Shown here: positions 9,292-18,685 of the stretch, in pieces
Position numbering within the stretch: position 1 is the stretch's first letter
Layout: each line of letters begins with the position of its first letter
Assembly (NCBI GenBank): GCA_963740205.1
Contig: CAVUDD010000002.1
Location: 62,001-126,000, forward strand
Length of the DNA: 64,000 nucleotides
Origin: UBA2137 sp963740205
Lineage (GTDB): Bacteria; Pseudomonadota; Alphaproteobacteria; Micavibrionales; Micavibrionaceae
Reading direction: 5' to 3'
The notes under the pieces: model-generated
Database searches by the model: none
What the model was told of the DNA's origin: nothing
The model's input: only the letters and a program-made list of their open reading frames with translations
Position numbers and translations under genes: made by a program

Positions 9292-9934
9292 TCGAGGATA
9301 GGATGCCCTGAATTTTCACACGGTCTGCTTCATAGGTCTGTATCTTATGAGACTTATTTTCAGGGCGTAAATTAACGGTAGCACCTTTTTTCTCTAATGT
9401 CTTAAGCGTAACTTCTTCGCCGTCAACAAGCGCGACTACAATGTCTCCTGTGTTTGCATTTTCGGTACGCTTAATAACGGCAAGATCACCATCATTAATA
9501 CCTATGTCCATCATGGACTCGCCATCAACATAAAGTGCGTAATACTCACCATTTCCGAGCATGCTTAGAGGGGCGTCTATATATTCTCCCTCATGAGCTA
9601 TAGCCTCGATTGGAGTTCCAGCCGCAATTTTGCCGTACAAAGGGATGTGCTTCACACCGTCATTCCCACTTTTAAAAACAGACACGTTGTTCTTATTGGG
9701 AGTAGAATTGCTGACGTAATCATCTGGTAGCCTGACAACCTCTAGGGCGCGCGCTCTATTAGGTAGGCGCCTTAAATGTCCACGCTCGACAAGTCCAGAA
9801 ATAAGCCTGTGAATACCTGATTTTGATTTAAGCCCGAGAGCTTCTTTCATTTCATCAAAGGACGGAGCTACGCCTTTGTCTTTCATGGATTCGTGTATGT
9901 AGAGCAACAAATCTTTTTGCTTTTGTGTGAGCAT
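9272..9934 (-). CDS. lexA: LexA, SOS repressor
   Basis: LexA represses DNA-damage genes and cleaves itself when RecA filaments form. The 220 residues contain an N-terminal winged helix-turn-helix (about 1-65) and a C-terminal S24 peptidase domain. The cleavage bond is Ala105-Gly106 in GKIAAGTP, and the catalytic dyad is Ser140 (DGESMMD) with Lys178 (VTLKTLEK). A GTTC-N7-GTTC element 37-51 bases upstream of the start matches the alphaproteobacterial SOS box and implies autoregulation. The C-terminus overlaps the end of comEC. Confidence 0.96.
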   Translation of the reverse strand: MLTQKQKDLLLYIHESMKDKGVAPSFDEMKEALGLKSKSGIHRLISGLVERGHLRRLPNRARALEVVRLPDDYVSNSTPNKNNVSVFKSGNDGVKHIPLYGKIAAGTPIEAIAHEGEYIDAPLSMLGNGEYYALYVDGESMMDIGINDGDLAVIKRTENANTGDIVVALVDGEEVTLKTLEKKGATVNLRPENKSHKIQTYEADRVKIQGILSSIIRQYY

Positions 9935-9970
9935 CTTTAAAGTCCTTATTTTTATCTATGTCCTCTATAT

Positions 9971-9985
9971 GTTCTACATTAGTTC
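9971..9985 (-). promoter_or_regulatory. SOS box (LexA operator) of lexA
   Basis: Two direct GTTC half-sites at 9971-9974 and 9982-9985 are separated by exactly seven bases. This is the GTTC-N7-GTTC operator known for LexA of alphaproteobacteria, as opposed to the CTG-N10-CAG box of enterobacteria. It lies in the leader of lexA, 37 bases from its ATG, and supports both the lexA call and the taxonomic placement. A single further GTTC at 10003-10006 has no partner at the right distance. Confidence 0.85.
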
Positions 9986-10068
9986 TAAATTAACGTCAAG
10001 TTGTTCTCTATATTTATGTGTATCTTCATGTTGAGAGCTACATATAAATAGCGTACCTTATAATTAGT

Positions 10069-11049
10069 ATGACAAAGCTTTTCTCTAGGTTGCGTTCCCG
10101 CAAGCTTATTCTCTTCGCTGTAGCACTTTTTGCTTTTTTGACCATTCAGGCGGTGTTTGTTCACACTATTGGCGGTAATAAAGCTACGTTTCTTAAAGAA
10201 GTTCCTAGCCCCACTTCAAAAGCTGAACTACAAACGACATCATTTATAAGTAATGTTGTTGTCGCTGACCAAGAAACGAGTGTTGTTTTTCCAGAACTTG
10301 AAATGGCCAAGAAATCTTTACAGATTCAACCTCTCCCTGTAGTAGAAAACAGTGAACAGGCTGCTATCATTATAATTATTGATGATGTGGGAATGAATTT
10401 AGAGTATTCGCAAGAAATTTCAGAATTTGATGTGCCGATGACTCTGGCATTCCTTCCTTACGCGCCAAAAGTAAAAGACTTTATTGCTACCGCGTTAAGT
10501 CATAATCATGAGGCTATTATCCATATGCCTATGGAGCCAATAGACAGTTCTGTCGATGCAGGAGAAGGTGTTCTCAAAACAAAGATGAATGAACAAGAGA
10601 TTGTTAATATACTTAATAATCAACTCTCTGGTTTAAACGGTATTTCAGGATTGAATAACCATATGGGAAGTAAGTTTACTCAAGATAGAAAAGGCCTGAG
10701 CGTCGTCATGGATTTTCTAAAGTCCAAGAATTTGTATTTTGTTGATTCTCGTACAATCGGTAATTCTTTAGGAGGAAGTGTTGCTCAGGAAAAAGGGGTG
10801 GCTAATTTGGATAGGGATGTATTTCTTGATCACGAGGAAAACCCAGAATTTGTTAAAAATGCACTTGCACAGTTAGAGCTTAAAGCAAAAGAAAAAGGAT
10901 ATGCTGTTGCGATAGGTCATCCTAAAAAAGTTACCATAGACGCACTTCGCCAATGGATACCAAGCGCACAAAGTCGCGGATTTAGAATCATGAAGGCGGG
11001 GGATTATTTGAAAAGCGTTTCAAACAAAGAGCATGCTCGACTTGAATAG
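10069..11049 (+). CDS. Divergent polysaccharide deacetylase family protein (YibQ-like)
   Basis: The protein has a short basic N-terminus, one membrane segment (about residues 12-31) acting as signal or anchor, a linker of about 65 residues, and a deacetylase-like NodB-fold domain from about residue 97 to the end. The domain start IIIIDDVGMN carries the Asp-Asp pair, followed by VPMTLAFLPYAP, HNHEAIIHMPMEP, GLNNHMGSKFT and YFVDSRTIG, all typical of the YibQ/DUF610 family. The reaction is not established for this family. In alphaproteobacteria relatives often sit beside envelope protease genes; here the neighbours are lexA and a foldase. Its stop lies six bases from the convergent ppiD stop. 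Confidence 0.82.
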   Translation: MTKLFSRLRSRKLILFAVALFAFLTIQAVFVHTIGGNKATFLKEVPSPTSKAELQTTSFISNVVVADQETSVVFPELEMAKKSLQIQPLPVVENSEQAAIIIIIDDVGMNLEYSQEISEFDVPMTLAFLPYAPKVKDFIATALSHNHEAIIHMPMEPIDSSVDAGEGVLKTKMNEQEIVNILNNQLSGLNGISGLNNHMGSKFTQDRKGLSVVMDFLKSKNLYFVDSRTIGNSLGGSVAQEKGVANLDRDVFLDHEENPEFVKNALAQLELKAKEKGYAVAIGHPKKVTIDALRQWIPSAQSRGFRIMKAGDYLKSVSNKEHARLE

Positions 11050-11054
11050 CTAGT

Positions 11055-12939
11055 CTATGAAGTTGGCTCTGTTTCACCGTAAAGCTGTGTTAGCAGGTCG
11101 TTATTTACCGACACATCATATTTACGTCTCAAATGCTCCAGATAGCTACTAAACAAACTTTGCTTAAAGCTTGCGCTTAATGCTTTGTTAGCGTCAGTCA
11201 CTTCATTTTCTGGAAGTAGGTCAGATGAAGGAAACTGTATTGTAGAGACTTGTGCAATCATCAAGCCATCCTCGTAAGGAACGAATTGTAAATCACCTTT
11301 TTTGGCAATAAAGAATTGTGAGAAATTCTCGCGAGCCATTCCAAAGGGAGGGGTATCTTCATTCTTAACGGTTTCTTTTCTGAGGGGAATGCGTCGATCC
11401 TTGGAAATGGCATCTAAAGATATATCTTCATCGTCCTTAATCTCGCTAAATAATGTTTCGGCTTCCTTGAAATTCACCCTCATTTTCTCAGTATCAACCC
11501 ACTCTTTTCTGACCTTGGCTTCAACGCTTTCAAAAGAGGGCGGCGCCTGAACATTGATTTTTTGCAAAACTAACGTGAAGTATCGACCGTCAGACAATTC
11601 TTCTACGGGTGTGCTATCACCTTCATATAATGTAAAAGCATCATTGATAATTTTGGATGAGTTTTCTGTTGAAAAACCAGATAGTTCATCGGGAACATCG
11701 CGCGTTAAATCATTAAGAGTAATTTCTTTTACGGGAAACTCTTTTACAAGATTTGCAACAGGCTCACCACCAGCAAGTCTGTCGTCTAAATCATTTGCCA
11801 AGGCAAATAATTCATCTTCCATTAGGCTTCGTTTTAAAATTTTCACAATGTCGTCTTTGACTTCATCTAAAGGCTGTAAACGCTCGGGTGTAATAGATTC
11901 AATATAGAAGACGTGCCAACCAAGAGGGGTCTTAACCGGTCCCACAGTCGATAATTTATCAGCCTCAAAAACACCCTTTGCAATATCTTCAATCAAGCCG
12001 TTTTCTTCAAAAGACTCTTTTCCAATGTAGGATTTTGACGCACCAGTTACCTTAGTAACAGCAGCCTTCATATTTTTATTGGATTTGAAAAGATTCGAGA
12101 ACTTCTAAAGCTTTTGCTTCATCTTTTAAAATAGCTTGCTCGACTTCACGTTTTTCAGGCGCTGTAAATTGCGCAATATTTTCCTCATAAAAAGATTGAA
12201 CTTGAGTATCTTCAACGGCGATTTGTTGTTCAAGCTGTTCAGGGTCAATTATAAGAATTGTGGCGTTCCGTGTCTCAGGAGCTGTGTAGCGAAGCTTCGC
12301 ATTCTCATAAAATTCCTTGAGTGTATCTTCATCAGGATTTTCAACTTTAGTGTTCTCATGTGGGAATAAGAGAATGTCTAAGGAGCGTGTTTGTTTTCTA
12401 ATTTGCAAAATATCGCGAGCAAAGAATGAGGGAACTTTGACACCTACTTTCTCGAGGCTAGAGGCCAAAAGCTCGACAGTCATATCCTGACGAACTGTTT
12501 CGGCTAGGCCACGTTCATTCATTCCTGTTGATTGTAAAAGTCTATTAAGTGCATCTTCCCGAGATAAGCCTTGGCTAACGAGTGGTTGAATACTTATTGT
12601 AATTCTATCTGCCACTGCTTGATCGCTAACTGATATACCCATATCGCGACCTTCTTTAAATAAAAGAATACGGTTAATTTCATTACCTAATACACGGTCG
12701 ACAAGCCCAAGTTGGTAAGCTTCCTGTGTAGAAAGATTTTGCGCGCGCAAATTCATACGAAGCAATCTGTCAAAGTTAACGCTTTTCAAAGTCGTGTCTC
12801 CGATTTTGGCAACATCAGTCGGTGAAACACCTCCGCGGAACATCCCTTGCCAGTCTGTTAGGACAAGTCCAAACGTTCCTAAGGCTAGAATGACTAGGAA
12901 AACACCTGATAAAGCGCCGTGACGCATTGAGCGAAGCAT
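11055..12939 (-). CDS. ppiD: PpiD/SurA-type peptidylprolyl isomerase, membrane anchored (frameshifted)
   Basis: This periplasmic foldase is anchored by one N-terminal membrane span (about residues 9-27, before LTDWQGMF). A SurA_N-like helical part follows, then PpiC-type rotamase sequence (AKGVFEADKLSTVGPVKTP and GWHVFYIESI). It appears as two frames, 12939-12076 and 12071-11055. Removing one T from the coding-strand TTTT run (12088-12091) reads VLESFKSNKNMKAAVTKVTG across the gap and gives one protein of about 627 residues, the normal size. It stands upstream of tpiA in the opposite direction, as in many alphaproteobacteria. I treat the break as a sequence error. The symbol is by family resemblance. 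Confidence 0.85.
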
Positions 12940-13059
12940 GTTTGCGTATCTCCGTTTGTTAGAGAATGAATTAAAATATGTGTCAGACTATAGAAAAGTG
13001 GGGTTAAGAGAGCAAGAAAGGATTGCATTATTATTCAATAAAAGTTATTCCAGAGTTCC

Positions 13060-13821
13060 ATGAAGAGATTTCTCGTGGCAGGTAACTGGAAAATGAATGG
13101 AACTGTGCAAAGCAGTCGTAATTTGGCCTCCGAAATTTGCCATAAACTCCACCAAACTCCTGAAATTTTAAATACTTGTGAATTCCTATGTTGTCCCCCT
13201 TCTTTGTATTTAGGGTCCGTAAGGGATGTCTGTGCAGGAAGTCCTGTATCACTAGGGGCACAAGATTGCTCAGCGGAAGAGCGGGGTGCTCATACAGGTG
13301 ATATTGCTGCTGATATGCTTGCAGATTCTGGGGCTGCTTATGTTATTGTGGGCCATTCGGAACGTCGCTCTGATCACAATGAGACATCAGAAATGGTTTC
13401 GAGTAAATCGAAGACAGCGCGTGATAATAATTTGATACCCATTATATGTATTGGTGAAACTTTAGATCAAAGACAAACCGGTAAGGCCCAGAGCATTGTT
13501 CGTGAACAGCTTGAGAGTTCTATCAGCAAGGCTTTGACAGCAGAAGATTTTTGTATTGCCTATGAACCTGTATGGGCAATTGGCAGTGGTCAAGCAGCTT
13601 CTGAAGACGATGTAAAAGATATGCATGAATTTATTCGTAAGGTTTTGTCGGAAATGGTGGACAATGCCGACACAATCCGTATTTTGTATGGCGGATCGGT
13701 TAAGCCCGAGAATGCATCATCTCTTGCGAGCGTTGCGAACGTCAACGGATTTCTAATTGGTGGAGCGAGTTTAAAAGCAGACTCTTTTGTCGGTATCGGC
13801 AAAGCGGTAGCAAAACATTAA
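13060..13821 (+). CDS. tpiA: Triosephosphate isomerase
   Basis: This enzyme interconverts dihydroxyacetone phosphate and glyceraldehyde 3-phosphate in glycolysis and gluconeogenesis. It is a 253-residue TIM barrel with catalytic Lys11 (GNWKMNG), His99 (VGHSERR) and Glu169 (AYEPVWAIGSG). The phosphate-binding end LYGGSVKPENA is intact. It is divergent from ppiD with about 120 bases between them, and is followed by secG after 12 bases, a common alphaproteobacterial order (tpiA-secG-pyrG-kdsA-eno). Confidence 0.97.
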   Translation: MKRFLVAGNWKMNGTVQSSRNLASEICHKLHQTPEILNTCEFLCCPPSLYLGSVRDVCAGSPVSLGAQDCSAEERGAHTGDIAADMLADSGAAYVIVGHSERRSDHNETSEMVSSKSKTARDNNLIPIICIGETLDQRQTGKAQSIVREQLESSISKALTAEDFCIAYEPVWAIGSGQAASEDDVKDMHEFIRKVLSEMVDNADTIRILYGGSVKPENASSLASVANVNGFLIGGASLKADSFVGIGKAVAKH

Positions 13822-13833
13822 GGATATTTAGGC

Positions 13834-14235
13834 ATGGAAAGCGTCTTACTTGTAATACATTTTATTGTAACATTTGCTCTTATTGGGCTTGTGTTGCTGC
13901 AAAAGTCAGAAGGTGGTGGCCTTGGTATTGGAGGCGGTGGTGGAATGGGCTCACTTGCTGGAGCTCATACAACAGCCAATGTCCTTACAAAAGCAACAAC
14001 ATTGTTTGCTGTCATGTTTTTCGTAACAAATCTGACACTTGCCTATATTGCCAAAACAAAAAGCGCGCCATCAACGGTTTTTCAAACTTTGGTCGAGGGT
14101 GAGGAAGTTCCTCTAAATAATGGTCAGGCAGAAGAAGATGTGATTGATGGTACAGCATCAGAAGTGCCGACTGCAGATAAAAAAGCTGAAGATAAAGCTG
14201 CACCTGCAGTACCAAGCGCACCTATTGCAGAATAA
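13834..14235 (+). CDS. secG: SecG, preprotein translocase subunit
   Basis: SecG is the small subunit of the SecYEG channel. The protein has two hydrophobic spans (about residues 3-23 and 50-72) joined by a glycine-rich cytoplasmic loop (GGGLGIGGGGGMGSLAG), the family signature. A C-terminal tail of about 55 residues rich in Ala, Glu and Asp extends it to 133 residues, longer than the 110 of E. coli but ordinary for alphaproteobacteria. It lies between tpiA and pyrG and is probably co-transcribed with them. Confidence 0.93.
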   Translation: MESVLLVIHFIVTFALIGLVLLQKSEGGGLGIGGGGGMGSLAGAHTTANVLTKATTLFAVMFFVTNLTLAYIAKTKSAPSTVFQTLVEGEEVPLNNGQAEEDVIDGTASEVPTADKKAEDKAAPAVPSAPIAE

Positions 14236-14241
14236 GAGTTT

Positions 14242-15879
14242 ATGACAACACGATATATTTTTATTACAGGCGGCGTAGTTTCCTCATTGGGGAAAGGTTT
14301 GGGCTCCGCGGCTCTTGGCGCTTTGTTGCAGGCTCGCGGTTACTCAGTAAGGCTTTGTAAATTAGATCCTTATCTGAATGTTGATCCAGGTACTATGTCA
14401 CCATTTCAACATGGTGAAGTTTTTGTGACTGATGATGGGGCTGAAACCGACCTCGATTTAGGTCACTACGAGCGCTTTACGGGTCGCCCAGCTACTCAAA
14501 GTGATAATATAACAACGGGTCGTATCTATCTGAATGTATTAAATAAAGAGCGCAGAGGTGAATATCTTGGCGCGACAATTCAAGTAATTCCCCACATCAC
14601 AAATGAAATTAAAGATTTCATCGAGGAAAAAGAAGGTACAGCCGACTTTGTGTTGTGTGAGATTGGTGGAACAGTTGGTGATATCGAAAGTTTGCCATTT
14701 TTGGAAGCTATTCGCCAATTTGGTAATGAGAAGGGTTTAAAGAAAACTCTCTTCTTACACGTTACATTACTTCCTTACATTCCAGCAGCAGGTGAATTGA
14801 AAACAAAGCCTACTCAGCACTCGGTCAAGGAGTTGATGAGCGCAGGTATTCGTCCAAAAGTTCTTCTTTGTCGTGCAGACAGAGCAATTGATGAGGACGA
14901 ACTTCGAAAAATTAGTCTGTTTTGTAATATTGATGAGAATAAGGTTATTCCAGCTCTTGATGCTAAATCCATTTATGATGTGCCTTTAACCTATCATGCA
15001 GAGGGGCTTGATACACAGGTCTTGGATTATTTTGATATTGAAGCCTCTAAAGAGGTCGACCTTTCAACATGGGAGGAAATTTCCAAACGTACGCATGAGC
15101 CAGAGGGTGAGGTTACGATTGCAGTTGTAGGTAAATATACAAACCTTGCTGATAGCTATAAATCTTTAAATGAAGCGTTGGCGCATGGTGGTATTGCCAA
15201 TAAATCAAAGGTCAAAATCAAGTTTGTTGAGGCAAGTATTTTTGATAGCGATAACGATGACATAGTTCAAGAGCTTCAAGGCGTTCATGGTATTCTTGTG
15301 CCAGGTGGTTTTGGCGAGCGTGGTTCAGAGGGTAAAATCAAAGCAGCAAAGTTTGCGCGTGAAAAGAAAATTCCATATTTCGGAATATGTTTTGGGCTTC
15401 AAATGGCAATACTTGAAGCAGCGCGTAATTTGGCTGGTATCGAGGACGCAAACTCTACAGAGTTCTCAGAAGGTGGAACTCATCTTGTGGGTTTAATGAC
15501 CGAATGGGTTCAGGGTAATGAAAAACAAGAACGCTCATCCGACGGTGATTTGGGTGGGACTATGCGTTTGGGCGCCTACCCATCTGTACTTGAAAAGGGT
15601 TCTAAGGTTGCTGAGATTTACGGCACAAATGAGATATCCGAGCGTCATCGCCATCGTTACGAGGTAAATGTGAATTACAAAGACCAGCTTGAGGAGGCCG
15701 GGTTCTTCTTTTCAGGATTGTCACCAGATGGAAAGCTGCCTGAAATTTGTGAGCGTCGCGATCATCCTTGGTTTATAGGCGTGCAATATCATCCAGAATT
15801 GAAATCAAAGCCATTTGATCCACATCCTTTATTTGTGTCTTTCATTGAGGCGGCGATTAATCAAAGCAGATTGGTTTAA
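14242..15879 (+). CDS. pyrG: CTP synthase
   Basis: This enzyme makes CTP from UTP with glutamine-derived ammonia and ATP. An N-terminal amidoligase domain (about residues 1-270) begins with FITGGVVSSLGKGLGSAALG. A C-terminal class I glutaminase domain has the nucleophile Cys383 in GICFGLQMA and the late YHPELKSKP segment. The 545 residues match the family. It starts six bases after secG and ends two bases before kdsA, so it looks like part of a tpiA-secG-pyrG-kdsA operon. Confidence 0.97.
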   Translation: MTTRYIFITGGVVSSLGKGLGSAALGALLQARGYSVRLCKLDPYLNVDPGTMSPFQHGEVFVTDDGAETDLDLGHYERFTGRPATQSDNITTGRIYLNVLNKERRGEYLGATIQVIPHITNEIKDFIEEKEGTADFVLCEIGGTVGDIESLPFLEAIRQFGNEKGLKKTLFLHVTLLPYIPAAGELKTKPTQHSVKELMSAGIRPKVLLCRADRAIDEDELRKISLFCNIDENKVIPALDAKSIYDVPLTYHAEGLDTQVLDYFDIEASKEVDLSTWEEISKRTHEPEGEVTIAVVGKYTNLADSYKSLNEALAHGGIANKSKVKIKFVEASIFDSDNDDIVQELQGVHGILVPGGFGERGSEGKIKAAKFAREKKIPYFGICFGLQMAILEAARNLAGIEDANSTEFSEGGTHLVGLMTEWVQGNEKQERSSDGDLGGTMRLGAYPSVLEKGSKVAEIYGTNEISERHRHRYEVNVNYKDQLEEAGFFFSGLSPDGKLPEICERRDHPWFIGVQYHPELKSKPFDPHPLFVSFIEAAINQSRLV

Positions 15880-15881
15880 TT

Positions 15882-16726
15882 ATGCAATCAGTAAAAATAG
15901 CTAACTTTGAATGTGCCAATGATAAGCCTTTTGTGTTGTTTGGTGGTTTGAATGTTCTTGAAGATTTGGACATTACCTTAAAGGCTGTCGAGGTTTATAA
16001 GACAATCACAGATAAGCTTGGCATCCCTTATATTTTCAAGGCTTCTTACGATAAGGCTAACGAACATCAATTCATTCTTTCCGTGGAGTTGGAATGGAGA
16101 AGGGGTTGGAAATTTTCCGTAAGGTTAAAGAGGAATTTGGTGTTCCCATTATTACAGATGTACATGAAATCGATCAGTGTCAGCCAGTTGCTGATGTTGT
16201 TGATGTTATCCAAATACCTGCCTTCCTTGCGCGTCAAACTGATTTGGTTAAGGCAATGGCAGATACTGGCGCGGTAATTAATATTAAGAAGCCACAATAC
16301 ATGTCGCCTTATCAGGTTGGAAATATTGTCGATAAATTCCGTGAATGCGGTAATGACAAACTCATCTTGTGTGAGCGCGGCCACTCACTTGGGTATGATA
16401 ATCTTGTGGTTGATCCGATGGGCTTTGGCGTGATGAAGCAAATGACCAATGACACGCCAATTATTTGCGATACTGTTCATGCCTCACAAATGCGCTTGCC
16501 GGGTAGTGAGGCTTCTGGTGGACGTCGTGGACTTGTGCCTGACCTCTCACGTGCGGTAATGGCTATTGGTATTGCTGGATTGTTTATCGAGGCTTACGAA
16601 GATCCTGATAAAGCTAAGTGCGATGGACCGTCGGCTTTGCCATTCAATAAGCTTGAGCAGTTTTTGGGCGAGATGAAAGCAATTGACGATTTGGTTAAAT
16701 CAATGAATTTGGTTCAGATTGATTAA
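15882..16726 (+). CDS. kdsA: KdsA, 3-deoxy-D-manno-octulosonate 8-phosphate synthase (frameshifted)
   Basis: KdsA condenses phosphoenolpyruvate with arabinose 5-phosphate to make KDO-8-P, the precursor of the LPS inner core sugar KDO. The N-terminal part ends in YIFKASYDKAN. The frame then changes, and the conserved IHSFRGVGMEKGL continues in another frame. Adding one C at position 16061 reads KANRTSIHSFRGVGMEKGL, the family consensus. The repaired protein has about 281 residues. The later part contains TDVHEIDQC, ERGHSLGYDNLVVD and MRLPGSEASGGRR, so the active site is intact. I treat the break as a sequence error. The stop overlaps the convergent DUF4112 gene by four bases. Confidence 0.93.
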
Positions 16727-17103
16727 ACTATAATTTGGTTTTCATTGAGATGCTTTTTAAGTAAGGCTACATTTTTGACGTTTGCCTTATACCCTACGTC
16801 AAATATATCACCTAAAAATGGAATAAGACCAATTAACCAGTCTATAAAAATATTCCAAATCATTTTAATTTGAACTGACTTTGGTGCTCCATAGTGGCGA
16901 GCTCGTTTGAGGACATACCCAGAAATTGCCAAGCCTATTGTGTCACCTATGCCGGGAATAAGACCCAGTATCGAATCAATTCCAAATTTAATTTGAGTGC
17001 CAGGGACGCGGAACTTGTTGTCCATCCATTCAGCCAAGAGATCTAGAACCTCCAGATCTCCACTTACGCTCGTACGATTATAATTTTTTTTAACTTTACT
17101 CAT
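16723..17103 (-). CDS. DUF4112 family small membrane protein
   Basis: This 126-residue protein belongs to the DUF4112 family, whose function is unknown. Its hallmarks are LAEWMDNKFRVPGT, the hydrophobic hairpin ILGLIPGIGDTIGLAISGYV and a second hairpin FIDWLIGLIPFLGDIFDVGYKAN. Each hairpin carries the repeated IPGIGD/IPFLGD pattern. The hydrophobic segments suggest an inner-membrane or membrane-associated protein. It is convergent with kdsA and divergent from eno. A 13-base near-palindrome at 17137-17149, about 34 bases upstream of its start, could be an operator. Confidence 0.85.
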   Translation of the reverse strand: MSKVKKNYNRTSVSGDLEVLDLLAEWMDNKFRVPGTQIKFGIDSILGLIPGIGDTIGLAISGYVLKRARHYGAPKSVQIKMIWNIFIDWLIGLIPFLGDIFDVGYKANVKNVALLKKHLNENQIIV

Positions 17104-17136
17104 TTCAAAGAGATTTTCAGTTTTTCGTTCTCTTAG

Positions 17137-17149
17137 CTATACGGTATAG
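17137..17149. repeat. Short palindrome upstream of the DUF4112 gene
   Basis: The six-base arms CTATAC and GTATAG are perfectly inverted around a single central G. The element lies in the 169-base space between the divergent DUF4112 gene and eno. Such a short perfect dyad fits a repressor operator, but an AT-rich sequence throws up similar ones by chance. Confidence 0.35.
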
Positions 17150-17227
17150 TCAGCTTTGTCTTGTCAGGGATAACGTCTTAGCAAAAGAAAAGTTCCTCTA
17201 CAAGCGTTGAAAAATATAATTACATTA

Positions 17228-17244
17228 GAATATTAATAATATTC
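17228..17244. repeat. 17-base perfect palindrome upstream of eno
   Basis: The eight-base arms GAATATTA and TAATATTC are exact reverse complements around one central A. The element ends 28 bases before the preferred eno start at 17273, where an operator or transcript leader structure would be expected. It is composed almost only of A and T, so its significance is uncertain. Confidence 0.4.
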
Positions 17245-17272
17245 ATACATAAAAAATATAGGAATGAAAAAA

Positions 17273-18546
17273 ATGACTGCAATAATAGATATTTATGCCC
17301 GACAGATCCTTGATAGTAGAGGAAATCCAACCGTTGAGGTTGATGTTCTTCTCGAAAGTGGCGCTTTTGGTCGTGCAGCAGTCCCATCAGGTGCTTCGAC
17401 AGGAGCATATGAGGCGGTTGAGCTTCGTGATGGTGATAAAAAGAGATACGGGGGAAGGGTGTTCTTAAGGCTATTGAAAACGTGAATACGCACATTGCGG
17501 ATGCGTTAATGGGAATAGATGCTGAACAACAAGTCTTCATTGATACGTTGATGTGCCAATTGGATGGTACAGAAAATAAGAAAAAATTAGGGGCAAATGC
17601 CATTCTTGGTGTGTCTCTCGCTGTTGCAAAGGCAATGGCATATGAACTGGATGTCCCTCTGTACAGATATATAGGCGGTATTAATGCCAACCTGCTTCCT
17701 ACGCCAATGATGAATATTATTAATGGCGGAGCGCACGCCGACAATCCTGTGGATATTCAGGAATTTATGATTATGCCTGTAGGTGCGCCTAATTTTGCCG
17801 ATGCTGTCAGAATGGGGAGCGAAGTATTCCATTCTCTCAAAAGCGAAATATCAAAGGCAGGTATGAATACAAATGTGGGAGATGAGGGAGGTTTTGCGCC
17901 CGAGGTTAAATCATCTACCGCTGCATTGGATCTAATTATGAAGGCAATTGATGTTGCTGGTTACAAGGCTGGAACTGATATTGTTCTTGCGCTTGATGCG
18001 GCTTCTACCGAATTTTATACTAAGAATGCTTATGAGCTAAAGGGAGAAGGTAGAACCTTATCTTCCGAAGATATGGTGCGTTATTACGAGGAACTGGTAA
18101 AAGCTTATCCTATCGTATCTATTGAAGATGGGATGGCAGAGGATGATTGGAAAGGCTGGGCTTTGCTAACAAAGAAACTTGGCGATAAATGCCAACTTGT
18201 TGGTGATGATTTGTTTGTTACAAATTCAAAACGTCTATCACGGGGAATTGATGAAAAATCTGCAAATGCCATTCTTGTGAAAGTTAATCAGATTGGATCT
18301 TTGACCGAAACTCTAGAAACAGTCGAGATGGCCAGCAAGGCTAGCTTTGGTGTTGTTATGTCGCACCGCTCGGGAGAAACAGAGGATGCTACGATTGCTG
18401 ATCTTGCTGTGGCTACAAACTGTGGACAGATTAAAACAGGTTCTCTCTCTCGTTCCGATAGAACTGCCAAGTACAACCAACTTATTCGTATTGAAGAAGA
18501 ATTAGGTCCTGTTGCAAGATATGCAGGAAACCTTTTTAAAAAATAA
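17273..18546 (+). CDS. eno: Enolase (frameshifted)
   Basis: Enolase converts 2-phosphoglycerate to phosphoenolpyruvate and in many bacteria also docks on the RNA degradosome. The N-terminal part (ILDSRGNPTVEVDV, PSGASTGAYEAVELRDGD) and the rest (VNTHIADALMG onward, with LPTPMMNIINGGAHADN, NVGDEGGFAP and SHRSGETEDATIADLAVA) are in different frames. Adding one A at about 17455 in GGGGAAGGG reads RYGGKGVLKAIENVNTH and yields about 425 residues, the normal length. I prefer ATG 17273 (MTAIIDI) because AGGA lies nine bases upstream; ATG 17264 is too close to it. This is probably an error, as a broken eno would likely be lethal. Confidence 0.93.
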
Positions 18547-18574
18547 TGGAAAATAATTAATTTAGGCAGTTTAT

Positions 18575-18676
18575 GAATCATTTGAATGGGTTAAGAGGCA
18601 TGATTCTTGTTTTGTTCTCTTTAAGTCATTGACTTTATTGCATTTTCTTCTTGCAGGGGTGATTTGTTTCTGATTC
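18575..18676. promoter_or_regulatory. Three GANTC sites in the ftsB leader
   Basis: GANTC, the methylation target of CcrM, occurs at 18575-18579, 18602-18606 and 18672-18676 within the 139-base gap between eno and ftsB. About one such site per 270 bases is expected at this base composition. CcrM methylation with GcrA controls cell-division genes in Caulobacter, and the downstream gene here is a divisome gene. A TTGACT at about 18629-18634 could be a -35 element. Regulation by methylation is inferred. Confidence 0.4.
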
Positions 18677-18685
18677 AATAAACAT

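Noticed and set aside
17220..17744. Long minus-strand open frame opposite eno
   Set aside because: It is a shadow of the enolase gene across the frameshift, with no ribosome site and no recognisable protein sequence.
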